DNA of 64,000 nucleotides from Cydia pomonella (lineage: Eukaryota; Arthropoda; Insecta; Lepidoptera; Tortricidae), in NCBI RefSeq assembly GCF_033807575.1, contig NC_084729.1, positions 558,001 through 622,000 on the forward strand. The letters run 5' to 3'. Shown one piece after another: positions 54,100 to 64,000 of the stretch. Position numbers and translations under genes: made by a program. The notes under the pieces were generated by a model. The model worked only from the letters and a program-made list of their open reading frames with translations, was not told where the DNA came from and did no database searches. Numbering within the stretch: the first letter of the stretch is position 1; the number at the start of each line of letters is the position of its first letter.

Positions 54100-54573
54100 G
54101 CCTATGCTTCGATTTTTTTAGCGGTAGAAAAAGTGTAATCAATCTTGACGTGTCTTTTTATTGAAAAACCTATTTTTTTTAACTCACTGTAAATATGTTT
54201 ACAATAATATATATATATAAAAAAAAAAAAAACATTTATTTCAGACCTTGGTCCATACAGTGTTAGTTTGTCTAACACTGTATGGACCAAGCATATATGA
54301 TCATTACTATTTTTTGAGTAATATTTGTAGTTACCTATAGGTAAAAAACTTAAGTAAGTCCCCTGTTGTATGTAGTTGTGACGTGTTCGAATAGACAATA
54401 CATGTTTAAAAGACACACACAAACAAAACAAATGTCTATTCGAACACGTCACAACTACATACAACAGGTGACTTACTTAAGTTTATTACCTATAATATTT
54501 TTTAGGTGATTTCACTAAAAAGACACGTCAAGATTGTTTACCTTTTTCCTAATTCTAAAAAACGAAGTATAGG
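54100..54573. mobile_element. Nested foldback of about 470 bp
   Basis: Outer arms (CCTATGCTTCG..., AATCTTGACGTGTCTTTTT left; inverse right) of about 70 bp. Inside are two perfect or near-perfect hairpins: CTTGGTCCATACAGTGTTAG with its inverse (54247-54291), and TGTAGTTGTGACGTGTTCG with its inverse (arms 54348-54398 and 54432-54482). Confidence 0.75.
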
Positions 54574-54821
54574 CAAAGAGAATTAAGAAGACCAACGATT
54601 TACCGCTAATATTGTAACTAGAGTAACCGGAACTCAATTTTCAACTCCTACGCTTACTCTGGTTATAATATTAGCTGAAAATCTTTGAGCATTAGACTTT
54701 TTGTTTGCCGCGACATCTATGATCGAGTAGCAGTACTGAGAGTTCCGCTATTTGACGCTAGATGTAGACTACAAAAACCGTTGTATGGAGTGAGCACTCT
54801 TGGTCTTTTTAATTCTCTTTG
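54574..54821. mobile_element. MITE with 7 bp target duplication
   Basis: Ends CAAAGAGAATTAAGAAGACC and GGTCTTTTTAATTCTCTTTG. GTATAGG is on both sides (54567-54573, 54822-54828); an eighth base would be a mismatch. It landed in the right tip of the foldback above. Confidence 0.75.
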
Positions 54822-54972
54822 GTATAGGTAATGTACGACCGAAGTTTCAGTTTCGGCCAAAAACCTGCGTAACCATTCAGCAGGACCAAAACTGTACTGA
54901 CCAAACTTCGTTTGTTTCCGGCCGAAGGTTCGGTTTCAGCTGAAACGTGATTGTATCAAAGAAATTAGCAGT

Positions 54973-55147
54973 ACCCCTAGTGTACATTTATTCGATAGCG
55001 AAACGTACTCGTTTGCGTTAAGTGTAACTTTGTATGGGATTTTGAGTTTTAAAAACGCCCGCTTGGTGCGCTGTTTCCAAATCCCATACAAAATGAGACT
55101 AGACTAGCCGCGTACGTCACGCTATAAAACGCATTTACACTAGGTAT
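54973..55147. mobile_element. 187 bp palindromic MITE (family I), copy 3, shortened
   Basis: Left end ACCCCTAGTGTACATTTATT intact; the right end reads ACACTAGGTATTCTG and the arms have lost GACGTACG pieces. The only copy in the window not 187 bp long. Confidence 0.8.
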
Positions 55148-55413
55148 TCTGATAAGGCGGGGACGGCCGCCGCAGTAATGACGCAACAGTTGTGCAGCTG
55201 CAGTCAACATTTGAACGTAACCATTAATATAAATCATTCAGTACCTACAAACGTAGTAAGGCAAGATAACTCGATCGTAGATCAATCTTATTTCAATATA
55301 ACTTTGATATTCTCTGAGGATAACCGCACTTTGTATTTAAATCAGACAATGAAGTTCGAATAGCCACAAAGACACTTTAGAAAGGACAGAAAAATGGACT
55401 TGAACAATTAAGA

Positions 55414-55588
55414 TAGAAGTACTAGTGCTCGACGCTGCACTTGTCACCGACATGGGCACTTTATTTCATGGAAATATAGGTTGAATTTGAACAACGAAGA
55501 TTTTTCTGTATTCGAACTTAATCCTTGTTACTTTGACATAAAGTGCCCATGTCGAGTACTAGTGCAGCGTCGAGCACTAGTACTTCTA
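55414..55588. mobile_element. Foldback element with perfect 28 bp outer arms
   Basis: TAGAAGTACTAGTGCTCGAC continues to GCTGCACT and is matched exactly in reverse at 55561-55588; ACATGGGCACTTTAT and ATAAAGTGCCCATGT extend the pairing inwards. Confidence 0.85.
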
Positions 55589-56024
55589 CCTTATTGCGTT
55601 ATTAATAAACGCTTTTCGAGCTGGAATTAGGTATTTAATCGTTTTAATCTGTCATTTTGACTTCTGTGTTTGTAACAAAAGGATGATTATGAAATTTATC
55701 TACAAGGTAAAGATCCGTAGCAAGCTCGGTTCTCCATACAAATGTAGTTACACTCACAATTTAAAATAACTAGCTAGATTACTCTGAAACTTTGTACTTA
55801 CAATAGCATAAAGTACTCGTTTATCTACTGTAATTAGTTTATGTAGCTTCAGATACCATAGTTAAAAAAAAACTGCGTATTTAAGTTTTTCATACAAAAT
55901 TTGTTTTTGCTCTATTTCGTTTGTTTTATAAACTGGAGCTATATAAACTAATTACAGGACTAGATATACCTCATGTTATTATATGTGCAAAGTTTCATTA
56001 CAATCCAACACGTATTTTTAAAAT
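55589..56024. other. Unassigned stretch
   Basis: No gene recognised. GTGCAAAGTTTCATTACAAT and the text around 56000 look like part of a dispersed repeat in which the following LINE inserted. Confidence 0.35.
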
Positions 56025-56039
56025 GGGAATGAAACTCCG

Positions 56040-56555
56040 GATGGATGAAATGGCGACAGGTCTCTGGAACAACTTGCGATCCATGAATGTCCCTTAAACT
56101 TAAGGGGAAAATCTACAGGACGATCGTGAGACCTGTTGTAATGTATGGATGCTGGGCGACGAAAGTGACGGACGAAAGAAGAGTGCACGCAGCGGAAATG
56201 AGAATGTTGGGATGGATGTGTGGAGTGACGAGAAAGGATCGGATTAAAAATGAGTATATAAGGGGAAGTTTGAAAGTAGCACCGGTAGCGGAGAAGATAA
56301 GGAGTGGTAGGTTAGCGTGGTATGGGCATTTAATGAGGAGGGATGAATGCCATATAGGAAAAAGAATGTTAGGAATGAATGTTGATGGACGGAGAGCGGA
56401 TGGTAGACCCAAAAAACGATGGATGGATTGTGTGAAAGAGGATATGAGAAAGAAAGGCGTGAGTGCTGAGGTGACGAAAGATAGAGGAGAATGGAAGAGA
56501 AGAACATGTTGTGCCGACCCCACATAACGTGGGATAAGGGAAGGAGGAAGAAGAA
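56040..56555 (+). mobile_element. 5'-truncated RTE-like LINE with 15 bp target duplication
   Basis: GGGAATGAAACTCCG occurs at 56025-56039 and again at 56556-56570, bracketing the insert. The frame from 56039 reads GWMKWRQVSGTTCDP, a TGA, then MSLKLKGKIYRTIVRPVVMY, ERRVHAAEMRMLGWMCGVTR, RSGRLAWYGHLMRRDECHIG and RPKKRWMDCVKEDM to a stop at 56525-56527. The LKGKxYRTxVRPxxxYG and RMLxWMCGVTR blocks are the conserved C-terminal part of RTE-type LINEs. It ends in AAGGAGGAAGAAGAA. One stop and missing catalytic domains make it inactive. Confidence 0.92.
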
Positions 56556-56751
56556 GGGAATGAAACTCCGTTTGTATGGGAAGATAAAATCCGTCGAACT
56601 TGCCAGGCTGTCTTAATATTGTATTATCACCCAACATTATACGTATGTATGTAAAGTTTCAGCTCGATTGAATAATGGGAAATGGATCTAATTTAGCTTG
56701 CAGGATTTGATCCGAGCATATGCCCGGGTAATTTGATAGCTAGGTATAATA

Positions 56752-57212
56752 CACCGTGTTTTTTTTTTTTGATTTGCGTTAATTTCAAGGGTGAATTCCT
56801 AAGCTTAAATTAAGTAACTTTCTCAAAGACACCGGTATTCTAATTAACTCCATTTCGGAGATAATCAATATTTTATTTTTATCTTATAAAGCCCTTACGA
56901 GTGTGTACACTTACCTTAGGGCCCGTTCACATATTGGTTAGTGTTTAGACTGTTTAGTACGGGTTAATACATTTGCTACTAAACGTAAGTACTATCTCGG
57001 ACGATCGATGTTCGAAATGACATTGACATGTCACAGTTTTCAATTGTTTGATTGAGATAAATGCTATATGCTACATTTAATTACTGTTTATAACAAAATA
57101 TATATTTTATATATATATATTTTTTTTTTTTTTTAAATATCTATGTCATGTAGTTTCCTTAAACGTACTTGACAATACCCCGAAGTTAACGGAATTCAAT
57201 AAAAACACGGTG
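56752..57212. mobile_element. TA-flanked MITE with CACCGTG ends (461 bp)
   Basis: CACCGTGTTTTTTTTTTTT and AATAAAAACACGGTG are inverse and each is bordered by TA (56750-56751, 57213-57214), as for Tc1/mariner relatives. No transposase frame. Confidence 0.75.
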
Positions 57213-57425
57213 TATATAGGACATATCTATCAAATTAAGCTTGTAAAATAGCCAAATTGTTATTTAAATACTGTTTTCTTCTTTAAGTCGAGCTCGTCAT
57301 ATAATTTTCTGGGGTTTCCGAACATTTTATGTCGTATTTTGAGGAATCACAGCGTGGTGTTACTTTACTAAGATTTACTTCGTAAAAAGCACATTTTAGT
57401 TGACTAATTTCCTAAGTATTACGTA

Positions 57426-57648
57426 CAGTCATCATCAATAGTAGCGGATGAAACAACGCGCCAAAAGTATCTGAAATCCCGAATAACTTATCCAAATAAG
57501 TATAGATACATTTCTAAAATTCACATTCAAAAGTATATCTTTTACAGTCTTAGTTGTTCTATATTAAAGACATCACTTTTTGTTAAGCTGTAACAGAATC
57601 TACATACTTATGAAGCGTTATTTGATCCGTTACTTTCGATGCTGACTG
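57426..57648. mobile_element. TA-flanked foldback MITE
   Basis: CAGTCATCATCAATAGTAGC and its near-inverse GTTACTTTCGATGCTGACTG, with GCGGATGAAAC / GTTATTTGATCCG-type pairing further in. TA on both sides. Confidence 0.7.
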
Positions 57649-57845
57649 TACCACATTTGCCCACAAATTATATAGATATAAAAAGATTTTATGTAATTGG
57701 TATAGGTATAAGAAATAGAAAACAGAGCCTGTTATTATATTACTTGGTTATCTTTTAGTAATATTTTGGTCCAAATAAAACTCAACTTGTCTAAAACTGA
57801 GACCTAAGAAATTGAAAAAGATATTCTAATGTCGTCTTCCCCAAT

Positions 57846-58337
57846 AATAGGGTTGTTTCCAATTTTTTGAAATGCTTGTATTACGTTCTATATTAACTAA
57901 AAGTTGCCCTTAAATTCAATTTTTATACTAAAAACGGGTTTAAATATGTTAAATTAACAAAATATATTTTGCCGGATGCTTTCGCGCCCAAAACGCTCTT
58001 TGAAAATTGTGTGACGTCACAGTTTACGGTTTGACACATAACTACATACACACGTAGAAGATACGAGCTGTCAACTGACATTTGTCATTTGTTGTTTATC
58101 GCCTAACTGTCAACAGTGTCAATCCGAGAGTTGTGACGTCATCAGAATCTTCAAAGACGTTTCGAGTTTGGTCACGTGACGTGTGCCAAAAGATATTTTA
58201 AATTCAATATTTACAAAAATATGGCCATTACAGGTCCCCTAAAACTCCTAAAAGTAGTTTAACATGTTCTTATAATTCAAAAGAATTTATTGGGATACAA
58301 TTCTGCCCTAATATTTGTAGATGGAAACAACCCTATT
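57846..58337 (+). mobile_element. MITE family J, copy 3 (492 bp)
   Basis: AATAGGGTTGTTTCCA to TGGAAACAACCCTATT; about 97 percent alike to 53592-54074 by eye, with a short extra CTAAAACTC piece. Confidence 0.9.
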
Positions 58338-58840
58338 GTTCTACAACAAGGCAAATGGCGGTAATTTTAAGGTTCAAACAATTAAACCATTATTATCAAT
58401 ACTAATATTATTTTTGATGTTGTCTGAGTGTTTTCTTCCATTCATCGCGACACATCGAGAAATAAGTACCTAAGCATAGAGTGCTCACTGCATACATCAG
58501 TTTTCTTACCAAAACGCTTATTATATTCGCAGTCGACATCTAGCGTCAAGTAGCGGTATTATCAGTACCGCTCCTGCCAAGAATATTCTTAGAAAGAGTA
58601 TTGTACCCCAACACTGTCCCAAGGGCACATCCGGCCGAGGGTCAAGAAAAATGTAGTCTCAAACCCAATCCATGTTAGACAAAACTTACCTTAATAGGAT
58701 ATTCAGGATTGAATGGCAAATAACAATAAGATCTATTTTTTATTGAATAAAAACTACGGTGAAGGAAAACATTGTGCGGAAACCTGCATACCACTGATTT
58801 AAACTTTCACAATTTATACACATTAGGTATTGAAAACCTA
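58338..58840. other. Unassigned stretch
   Basis: CGACATCTAGCGTCAAGTAGC at 58535-58555 has an inverse relative near 54745. A fragment of SINE tail (GAAGGAAAACATTGTGCGG, AACCTGCATACC) is at 58760-58795. No gene recognised. Confidence 0.4.
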
Positions 58841-59123
58841 CGGCCCTATTCTAAGAATGAAATACGCAAAAGATAAGATAACGATAAGTTCTAGTTTAGA
58901 TAAGTTCTCAATTAGATATCGTTTGTATGACGTATAATTGACAGAAGTAGCACGATTCGGGCAGCCAATGCCACTTTGACGTTAGAAATATCGTAAATAG
59001 ATCTTATTGAGATCACAGCAGAATCGAAATAAACGTCAATTTTGACATATCGTTTAGTTATCGATCTTTTCAATCTCTTTCCAAGATCTTAAGCATCTCT
59101 TAATCATTCTTCGAATCGGGCCC
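58841..59123. mobile_element. CGGCCCGATTCGAA MITE (family N), complete, 283 bp
   Basis: CGGCCCTATTCTAAGAATG to TTCGAATCGGGCCC, with CTA on both sides (58838-58840, 59124-59126). The interior is colinear with 6443-6707. Confidence 0.85.
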
Positions 59124-59419
59124 CTAGTGCTAGGGTACAGAGGCGGCGTTAGGCGTGCGCAACGCGACGTGGGCCATCGCTTATGGCCTCGTACCTCAAA
59201 TAAGTATACGTTGGACACAACTTAAAATATTGATTATTTCGTGTGCCACCAGAGGGCCTCACTATATGTACCTTTGACATAAAATTGTGGTCTTGCCCCG
59301 CCACTCCGCGGCTAGATATTGATGTTAACTTTAGCTACGGGGATAACGCCGTCCTCGAAACGTCGAAGGTAAACTTTAACCTTAATATGCTATTAAGTCC
59401 CGTTCTATTATTTAATATT
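59124..59419. other. Unassigned stretch
   Basis: GC-richer at 59140-59190 and 59280-59360, with an 84-codon plus-strand frame that runs into the following SINE. No protein features. Confidence 0.35.
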
Positions 59420-59578
59420 AAAACCTGCATACGTCTGCGAAGAATTTCAAAGGTTAGAAGGTCCCCAATCCGCATTAGGCCAGCGTGGGGACTATAGCCC
59501 AAGTTTTCTCGCGTATTAAAATAGGCCTGTGCCCAGCAGCGGGACGTTGTATATAAGCTGAATTATTTTTATTTGTAT
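59420..59578 (+). mobile_element. SINE family C, 3' part
   Basis: ACCTGCATACGTCTGCGAAG, AATCCGCATTAGGCC, GGGGACTATAGCCC, GCCCAGCAGCGGGACGT and a TTATTTTTATTTG tail. Confidence 0.82.
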
Positions 59579-60689
59579 GTCCCATAACCCTACAATGGTG
59601 ATCCAGACATTCGGGAGGTGTACGCGAAACCGAAGCCAACACGTTGAGCCCCTTTTGACATATAAGGGGAACACCAGGGATGCTATTAGCTATAACTATT
59701 ATTAAAAACTGATTAATTGTTAAGGAATGAGCACAAGACCACGTCTATTAAAATAAAAATAAACACAAAAAATTCAAAAATAAATTCAGGTATAGCAACC
59801 CATATGACACATTACAACATACAATTAAAATATAAAAATAAAAATGATTCAAAATACATTAAATAATTCAATCACAAATTACAAACTTACAAACATAATT
59901 AATTATTATACAAAAAATTAAATTATTATTATTTAGCTTATTGTCCGCTACATGTCCCTACCTAAAAATCCTTTGCATGTAATTTTAAATTTTGAGCAAA
60001 AAGAAACTGATACTATAAGCTAGTTATAGTATTCATCTGTATATATCCATTATGTATATTGTTATTGTCAATAAATACATTGTTCATGTCAAAAGAAACT
60101 GAAAACATTTTACAGCAAATGTAACTTAACTTCGATTATAGCACCATCTATGAAACATTTTCACGTACCACTAAACGAGTGAGCAGAGAAAGAAAACTGA
60201 CCTAGCTTTCCAACTTTCCGTCAAGTTCAACCACTCTCTAAGAGATGGCGCCACTTGGAAAGGAAAATGTTTTCACGTAGGCTTCTCACAATTAAAAGGA
60301 TTTAAATCTTCATAATAGTTATTCCAAAGTAGACCTTGCGTTTTAAGCTGTTGGGTAGTTTTTCAAATGGCAAATTATCAGTCGGTTGTAAAGTAAAACA
60401 ATGGAAATTTAAAGGTAATATGAACCTAAGTAACTTAAAGGTTGTTAGGTCGTTTTTATACTGTTTATTATTATACAGTGTTATCGGACACTAAAAATAG
60501 GTTGCAAAAACTGTTCTTTGTTCTTGTTCAAGTACAGTGCGCAAAAAAAGCAGTGGAAATTGCAAAATGGACAGGAACAAATGGTACAGTGTTTTACGAA
60601 AAAACATTGCAAGGTTCAACGCATATGATGGTTGAACTTTTTCGCTTATCGTGTGTCACTCGCACTAACATACATATTTAAATCTGTAG
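59579..60689. other. Unassigned AT-rich stretch
   Basis: A LINE-like tail (GTCAATAAATACATTG) lies near 60070-60090. GAAACATTTTCACGTA at 60153 and GAAAATGTTTTCACGTAG at 60262 are near-direct repeats bordering a 100 bp block. No gene recognised. Confidence 0.35.
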
Positions 60690-60870
60690 GGCTAAGATGG
60701 TCGGCTCTTTATCATTTGTCACCATGCCTGTCACGTTCTAACAAGTATGTAAGTGCGAAAGTGACGGGCGTAATGACAAGTGATAAAAATGGAACCATGA
60801 TACCGCCGCTGATGGCTACGGTGACAGTCGACAAAAGCGTGACCATCTTGGGTCCATTGGTCTTAAATTT
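60690..60870. mobile_element. Foldback element with 30 bp arms
   Basis: TATCATTTGTCACCATGCC and TGTCACGTTCTAAC pair with GTGCGAAAGTGACGGGCG and TAATGACAAGTGATA. Part of a larger repeat that includes GGCTAAGATGGTCGG at 60690 and CGTGACCATCTTGGGTCC on the other side. Confidence 0.65.
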
Positions 60871-60904
60871 GAGTCTGCGAGTTCAGTTCATTATTGAAGC
60901 TTCG

Positions 60905-61039
60905 TACGGTCACGTCTGAAATATCGGTACGAAAAAAGTGCCAAAAATATCTATACACGACTTTATTGCCCATATATTAAGGTAGTGTATACATATTTTT
61001 GGCACATTTTTCCTACCGATATTTTCAGACGTGACTGTA
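60905..61039. mobile_element. Foldback MITE, 135 bp
   Basis: TACGGTCACGTCTGAAATAT, GTGCCAAAAATATCTATACAC and their inverses GTGTATACATATTTTTGGCAC, TCAGACGTGACTGTA. Arms cover almost the whole element. Confidence 0.78.
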
Positions 61040-61050
61040 TTCGCACAGTT

Positions 61051-61215
61051 AAACGACCTTCGAACCTTCAAGAAAAGAGCATACTCCCATCTTTAATGCC
61101 AGCAACGCTTTTGCAAACTTGCAGGTTTTCTGGTGCTGCAGGTGTCTATGGGCGACGGTAATTGCTTACGATCAGGCGTATCATTTGCTCGTTTGCCTCC
61201 TTTATCATTAAAAAA
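61051..61215 (+). mobile_element. Family E LINE 3' end, plus strand
   Basis: AAACGACCTTCGAACCTTCA, AAGAAAAGAGCATACTCCC, GGTGTCTATGGGCGACGG and TTTGCTCGTTTGCCTCC: the sense strand of the 3' end seen at 49196 and 52200. Confidence 0.7.
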
Positions 61216-61365
61216 AACATTCTGTAGGATTTTAATTGGGCCGCAAGCAATATTGAGATTTTTATGATCCGTTACTGATTTACACCAATAAATAAACACG
61301 ATATAGTGCACTTTACGCTTTTCAAATCTACACGAAATTCACATGTAGTTTAGATAATCAACAGT

Positions 61366-61552
61366 ACCCCTAGTGTAAATAAATTCGATTTCCAAACGTG
61401 ACGTACGCGTTTGCGTTTAGTCTCATTTTGTATTGGATTTAGAAAGAGCGCGCCAAGCGGGACGTTTTGGAATCTCAAAATCCTATACAAAATGAGACTT
61501 AACGCAAACGCGTTCGTCACGTTATGATGTCGACCAAAGTTACACTAGGGGT
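61366..61552. mobile_element. 187 bp palindromic MITE (family I), copy 4
   Basis: ACCCCTAGTGTAAATAAATT to AGTTACACTAGGGGT. The middle, with TTTAGTCTCATTTTGTATTG and AAGCGGGACGTTTTGG, is nearly identical to copy 2. Confidence 0.88.
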
Positions 61553-61670
61553 ACAGGTTGGATAATCGAAAAGTAGACAAACCAAAACAACACATTTTGT
61601 ACATAAAAACAGTACGATATGTAATAAACATATATATTACAATTTTACGTATACATGTAACGTTGAAGTA

Positions 61671-62722
61671 TAAAAAAAGCGGCCAAGTGCGAGTCGGACT
61701 CGCGCATGAAGGGTTCCGTACAATTTAAGACGTATTAAAAAAAATCTTACTAGATCTTGTTCAACATTTTACCACTTTGGACACACATTTTACCACTTTG
61801 GAAGTGTCTCTCGCGCAAACTATTCAGTTTAGAAAAAAATGATAATAGGAACCTAAATATCATTTTTGAAGACCTATCCATAGATACCTTACACGTATAT
61901 GTTTGATGAAAAATTTTTTTTTTTAAATTTTATGACGTATTAAAAAAAAACTACTCACTAGATCTCGTTCAAAACAATTTTCAGTGGAAGTTTGCATGGT
62001 AATGTATATCATATATTTTTTTTAGATTTTTCATTCTGTTATTTTAGAAGTTACAGGGGGGGGGACACACTTTTTTTCACTTTGGAAGGTTCTCTCGCGC
62101 AAACTATTCAGTTTAGAAAAAAAAGATATTAGAAACATTAATATCATTTTTGAAGACCTATCCATAGATACCCCACACGTATGGGTATGATGAAAAAAAT
62201 TTTTTTTTTATAATTTCATGACGTATTAAAAAAAAACTACTTACTAGATCTCGTTCAAACCAATTTTCGGTGGAAGTTTACATAGCAATGTATATCATAT
62301 ATTTTTTTTAGATTTTTCATTCTGTTATTTTAGAAGTTACGGGGGGGGGGACACACATTTTACCACTTTGGAAGTGTCTCTCGCGCAAACTATTAATTTT
62401 AGAAAAAAATGATATTAGAAACCTCAATATCATTTTTGAAGACCTATCCATAGATACCCCACACGTATGGGTTTGATGAAAAAAGATTTTTTGAGTTTCA
62501 GTTCTAAGTATGGGGAACCCCCAAAATTTATTGTTTTTTTTTTCTATTTTTTTGTAAACATCCTAATGCGGTTCATAGAATACATCTACTTACCAAGTTT
62601 GAACAGTATAGCTCGTATAGTTTCGGAAAAAAGTGGCTGTGACAGAATCGGACAGACAGACGGACATGACGAATCTATAAGGGTTCCGTTTTTTGCCATT
62701 TGGCTACGGAACCCTAAAAACG
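61671..62722. mobile_element. Family H repeat with internal tandem units
   Basis: AAGCGGCCAAGTGCGAGTCG at the left; right end GAATCTATAAGGGTTCCG and GGCTACGGAACCC. Inside, a block starting GACGTATTAAAAAAAA recurs at about 61729, 61934 and 62220 (286 bp between the last two), each with CTCTCGCGCAAACTATT and GAAGACCTATCCATAGATACC. Confidence 0.82.
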
Positions 62723-62736
62723 TAAAAAAGTCATTT

Positions 62737-62900
62737 AATTAAAAGCTTTTATTTCGGACAAGATATCCATATTACATTATAAATTAAAATACAAAACACA
62801 AACTATAAGTATAAGTACAAAAATACACAAATAAAGGTGAAATACATATTATGTTTTAATAAAACGCCTGCCTATCTTTATATAAAAAAAAAATAATAAA
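62737..62900 (-). mobile_element. LINE-like 3' tail
   Basis: AAAAGCTTTTATTTCGGACAA facing left resembles minus-strand LINE 3' ends such as the one near 26265. No coding part. Confidence 0.45.
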
Positions 62901-62971
62901 AAAGAAAATAAATAAAAAAAATTACTCACGTTGCACGTGCAGCGTTCTAGTAAACTAAGTCAGGGTTCGGT

Positions 62972-63158
62972 ACCCCTAGTGTAAATTTATTCGATAGCGT
63001 GACGTGACGTACGCGTTTGCGTTAAGTCTCATTTTGTATGGGATTTAGAGTTTCCAAAACGTGCCGCTTGGCGCGCTGTTTCTAAATTTGATACAAAATG
63101 AGACTTAACGCAAACGCGTACGTCACGTTGCGATTACGAATAGATTTACACTAAGGGT
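62972..63158. mobile_element. 187 bp palindromic MITE (family I), copy 5
   Basis: ACCCCTAGTGTAAATTTATT to TTTACACTAAGGGTT; centre TGCCGCTTGGCGCGCTG. Only five bases separate it from copy 6. Confidence 0.88.
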
Positions 63159-63163
63159 TCTGA

Positions 63164-63350
63164 ACCCCTAGTGTACATTTATTCGATAGTGAAACGTGAC
63201 GTACGCGTTTGCGTTAAGTCTCATTTTGTATGGGATTTTGAATTTTCAAAACGTCCCGCTTAGCGCGCTGTTTCTAAATCCCATACAAAATGAGACTTAA
63301 CGGAAACGCGTACATCACGTCACACTATCGAATAAATTTACACTAGGGGT
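63164..63350. mobile_element. 187 bp palindromic MITE (family I), copy 6
   Basis: ACCCCTAGTGTACATTTATT to AATTTACACTAGGGGT. Tandem with copy 5, and it ends about 100 bp before the start codon of the secreted-protein exon. Confidence 0.9.
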
Positions 63351-63448
63351 TCGGATCGAGGTTCACACTTATTTCTTCTATACAAAAATATGGTTTACGA
63401 ATTATGCCAACCACACATTTCACAACATTCACCTCATTCACACCTACA

Positions 63449-63700
63449 ATGTTGTACCTACTACTCGCTTCAATTATAATTCTTCTCCCCATGACCGAAG
63501 CCGGCCACATGGCCCACAACACCTCTGACGTCATCACCACCTACATGGGCCACTCGGACGTGCAAGCACCGGTGGATTTTAGAAAAGGGAATGAGAAGGG
63601 GAGGAAGAGTGGGGGGGAGAGGAAGGGGGATAAGCTGAGCGAGAGAGAGGAGAGGAAAGAGAAGGGAGAGGCGAATGATTCGGATTATTTGGAGCAAACG
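63449..63700 (+). CDS. First coding exon of a putative secreted protein
   Basis: From ATG at 63449 (ACA just before it, a good insect start context) the frame codes MLYLLLASIIILLPMTEAG, a signal peptide with likely cleavage after Ala18, and then 65 residues to a donor GTAAGT at 63701, ending in phase 0 (84 codons). An upstream in-frame ATG at 63404 would add 15 Thr/Phe-rich residues; I prefer the later one because it directly opens the hydrophobic core. Of the codons for residues 13-42, 26 of 30 end in G or C, against an AT-rich background. Residues 44-78 are Lys/Glu/Gly-rich with RK at 45-46, 52-53, 58-59 and 69-70, and N-glycosylation sequons at Asn24 and Asn76. Multiple dibasic sites would suit a peptide hormone precursor, but charge-rich composition alone also explains them. 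I do not recognise the family. Later exons lie beyond the window. Confidence 0.65.
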
Positions 63701-64000
63701 GTAAGTTTTCGATTTAATATTTATGGTACCCTATAATTAGAAAAAGATTTTTAGGATATGTACCGCAAAATCGAAGGTGTTGTATTGATTTTTTACACAA
63801 TTTAATCATGAGCAAATGCCACGGAAAATTAAGAGCCCGGTAACGATTTTAGAGCAAAAATTTAAAATTGATAGATTTAGTCGTTGAAATTGTACACCTT
63901 TTGTTACGTAATATCTAAATAACAAGTATTGGTCTCTATTAGCTCGTTTTTTCATCTTGCCTTTTAATAATGAGGTCGCAAGCGAGGGTCCCCGGTAATA
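63701..64000 (+). other. Probable intron 1 of the secreted-protein gene
   Basis: Begins GTAAGTTTTC and is AT-rich. No acceptor followed by an open frame was seen before the window ends. Confidence 0.45.

Noticed and set aside
56113..56637. 174-codon minus-strand frame
   Set aside because: It is the antisense shadow of the RTE-like LINE coding sequence on the plus strand.

Overview
The window is AT-rich, intron-bearing animal DNA, almost certainly from a moth or butterfly (Lepidoptera). This is inferred from the repeat content: tRNA-derived SINEs with the A box TGGCCTAGTGG and B box GGTTCAAATCC ending in ATTTA-rich tails, many 5'-truncated non-LTR retrotransposon (LINE) ends, and numerous small inverted-repeat DNA elements (MITEs). 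No bacterial operon, CRISPR array or complete protein-coding gene is present. The species cannot be named from sequence alone.

Only two stretches look like host coding exons. One is a short, very GC-rich symmetric exon on the minus strand at 21544-21627 (25 of 27 third codon positions are G or C). The other is a first coding exon at 63449-63700 on the plus strand: a signal peptide and a Lys/Glu-rich body with several dibasic sites, running into a GTAAGT donor. The rest reads as intron or intergenic DNA built from nested mobile elements.

Layout. 1-7 kb: SINEs, a foldback MITE, a 1.5 kb tandem array with a conserved hairpin, and the first copies of several MITE families. 7-20 kb: a 986 bp hAT-type element with an 8 bp target duplication and a nested TA-flanked MITE, several SINEs, and a LINE 3' end split by a 481 bp MITE whose unsplit relative lies 2.5 kb away. 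20-29 kb: the orphan exon, two LINE pseudogenes, and three TAA-flanked MITEs, two of which share one TAA. 29.0-30.7 kb: about 410 units of a GATA tetranucleotide abutting the 3' end of a LINE. 31-40 kb: RTE-like and Jockey-like LINE fragments, a 1001 bp hAT-type element, a 5S rRNA-derived fragment inside another repeat, and a 1206 bp TAA-flanked element carrying a coding-like remnant. 40-54 kb: more LINE, SINE and MITE copies and a 33 bp minisatellite. 54-63.4 kb: large foldbacks, a LINE with a clean 15 bp target duplication, and a family of 187 bp palindromes, two of them in tandem just upstream of the secreted-protein exon.

The genes do not form a pathway. What is informative is the order of nested insertions and the foldback families, which could give rise to double-stranded RNA if transcribed. 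All family names are from recognition of motifs; no database search was run.
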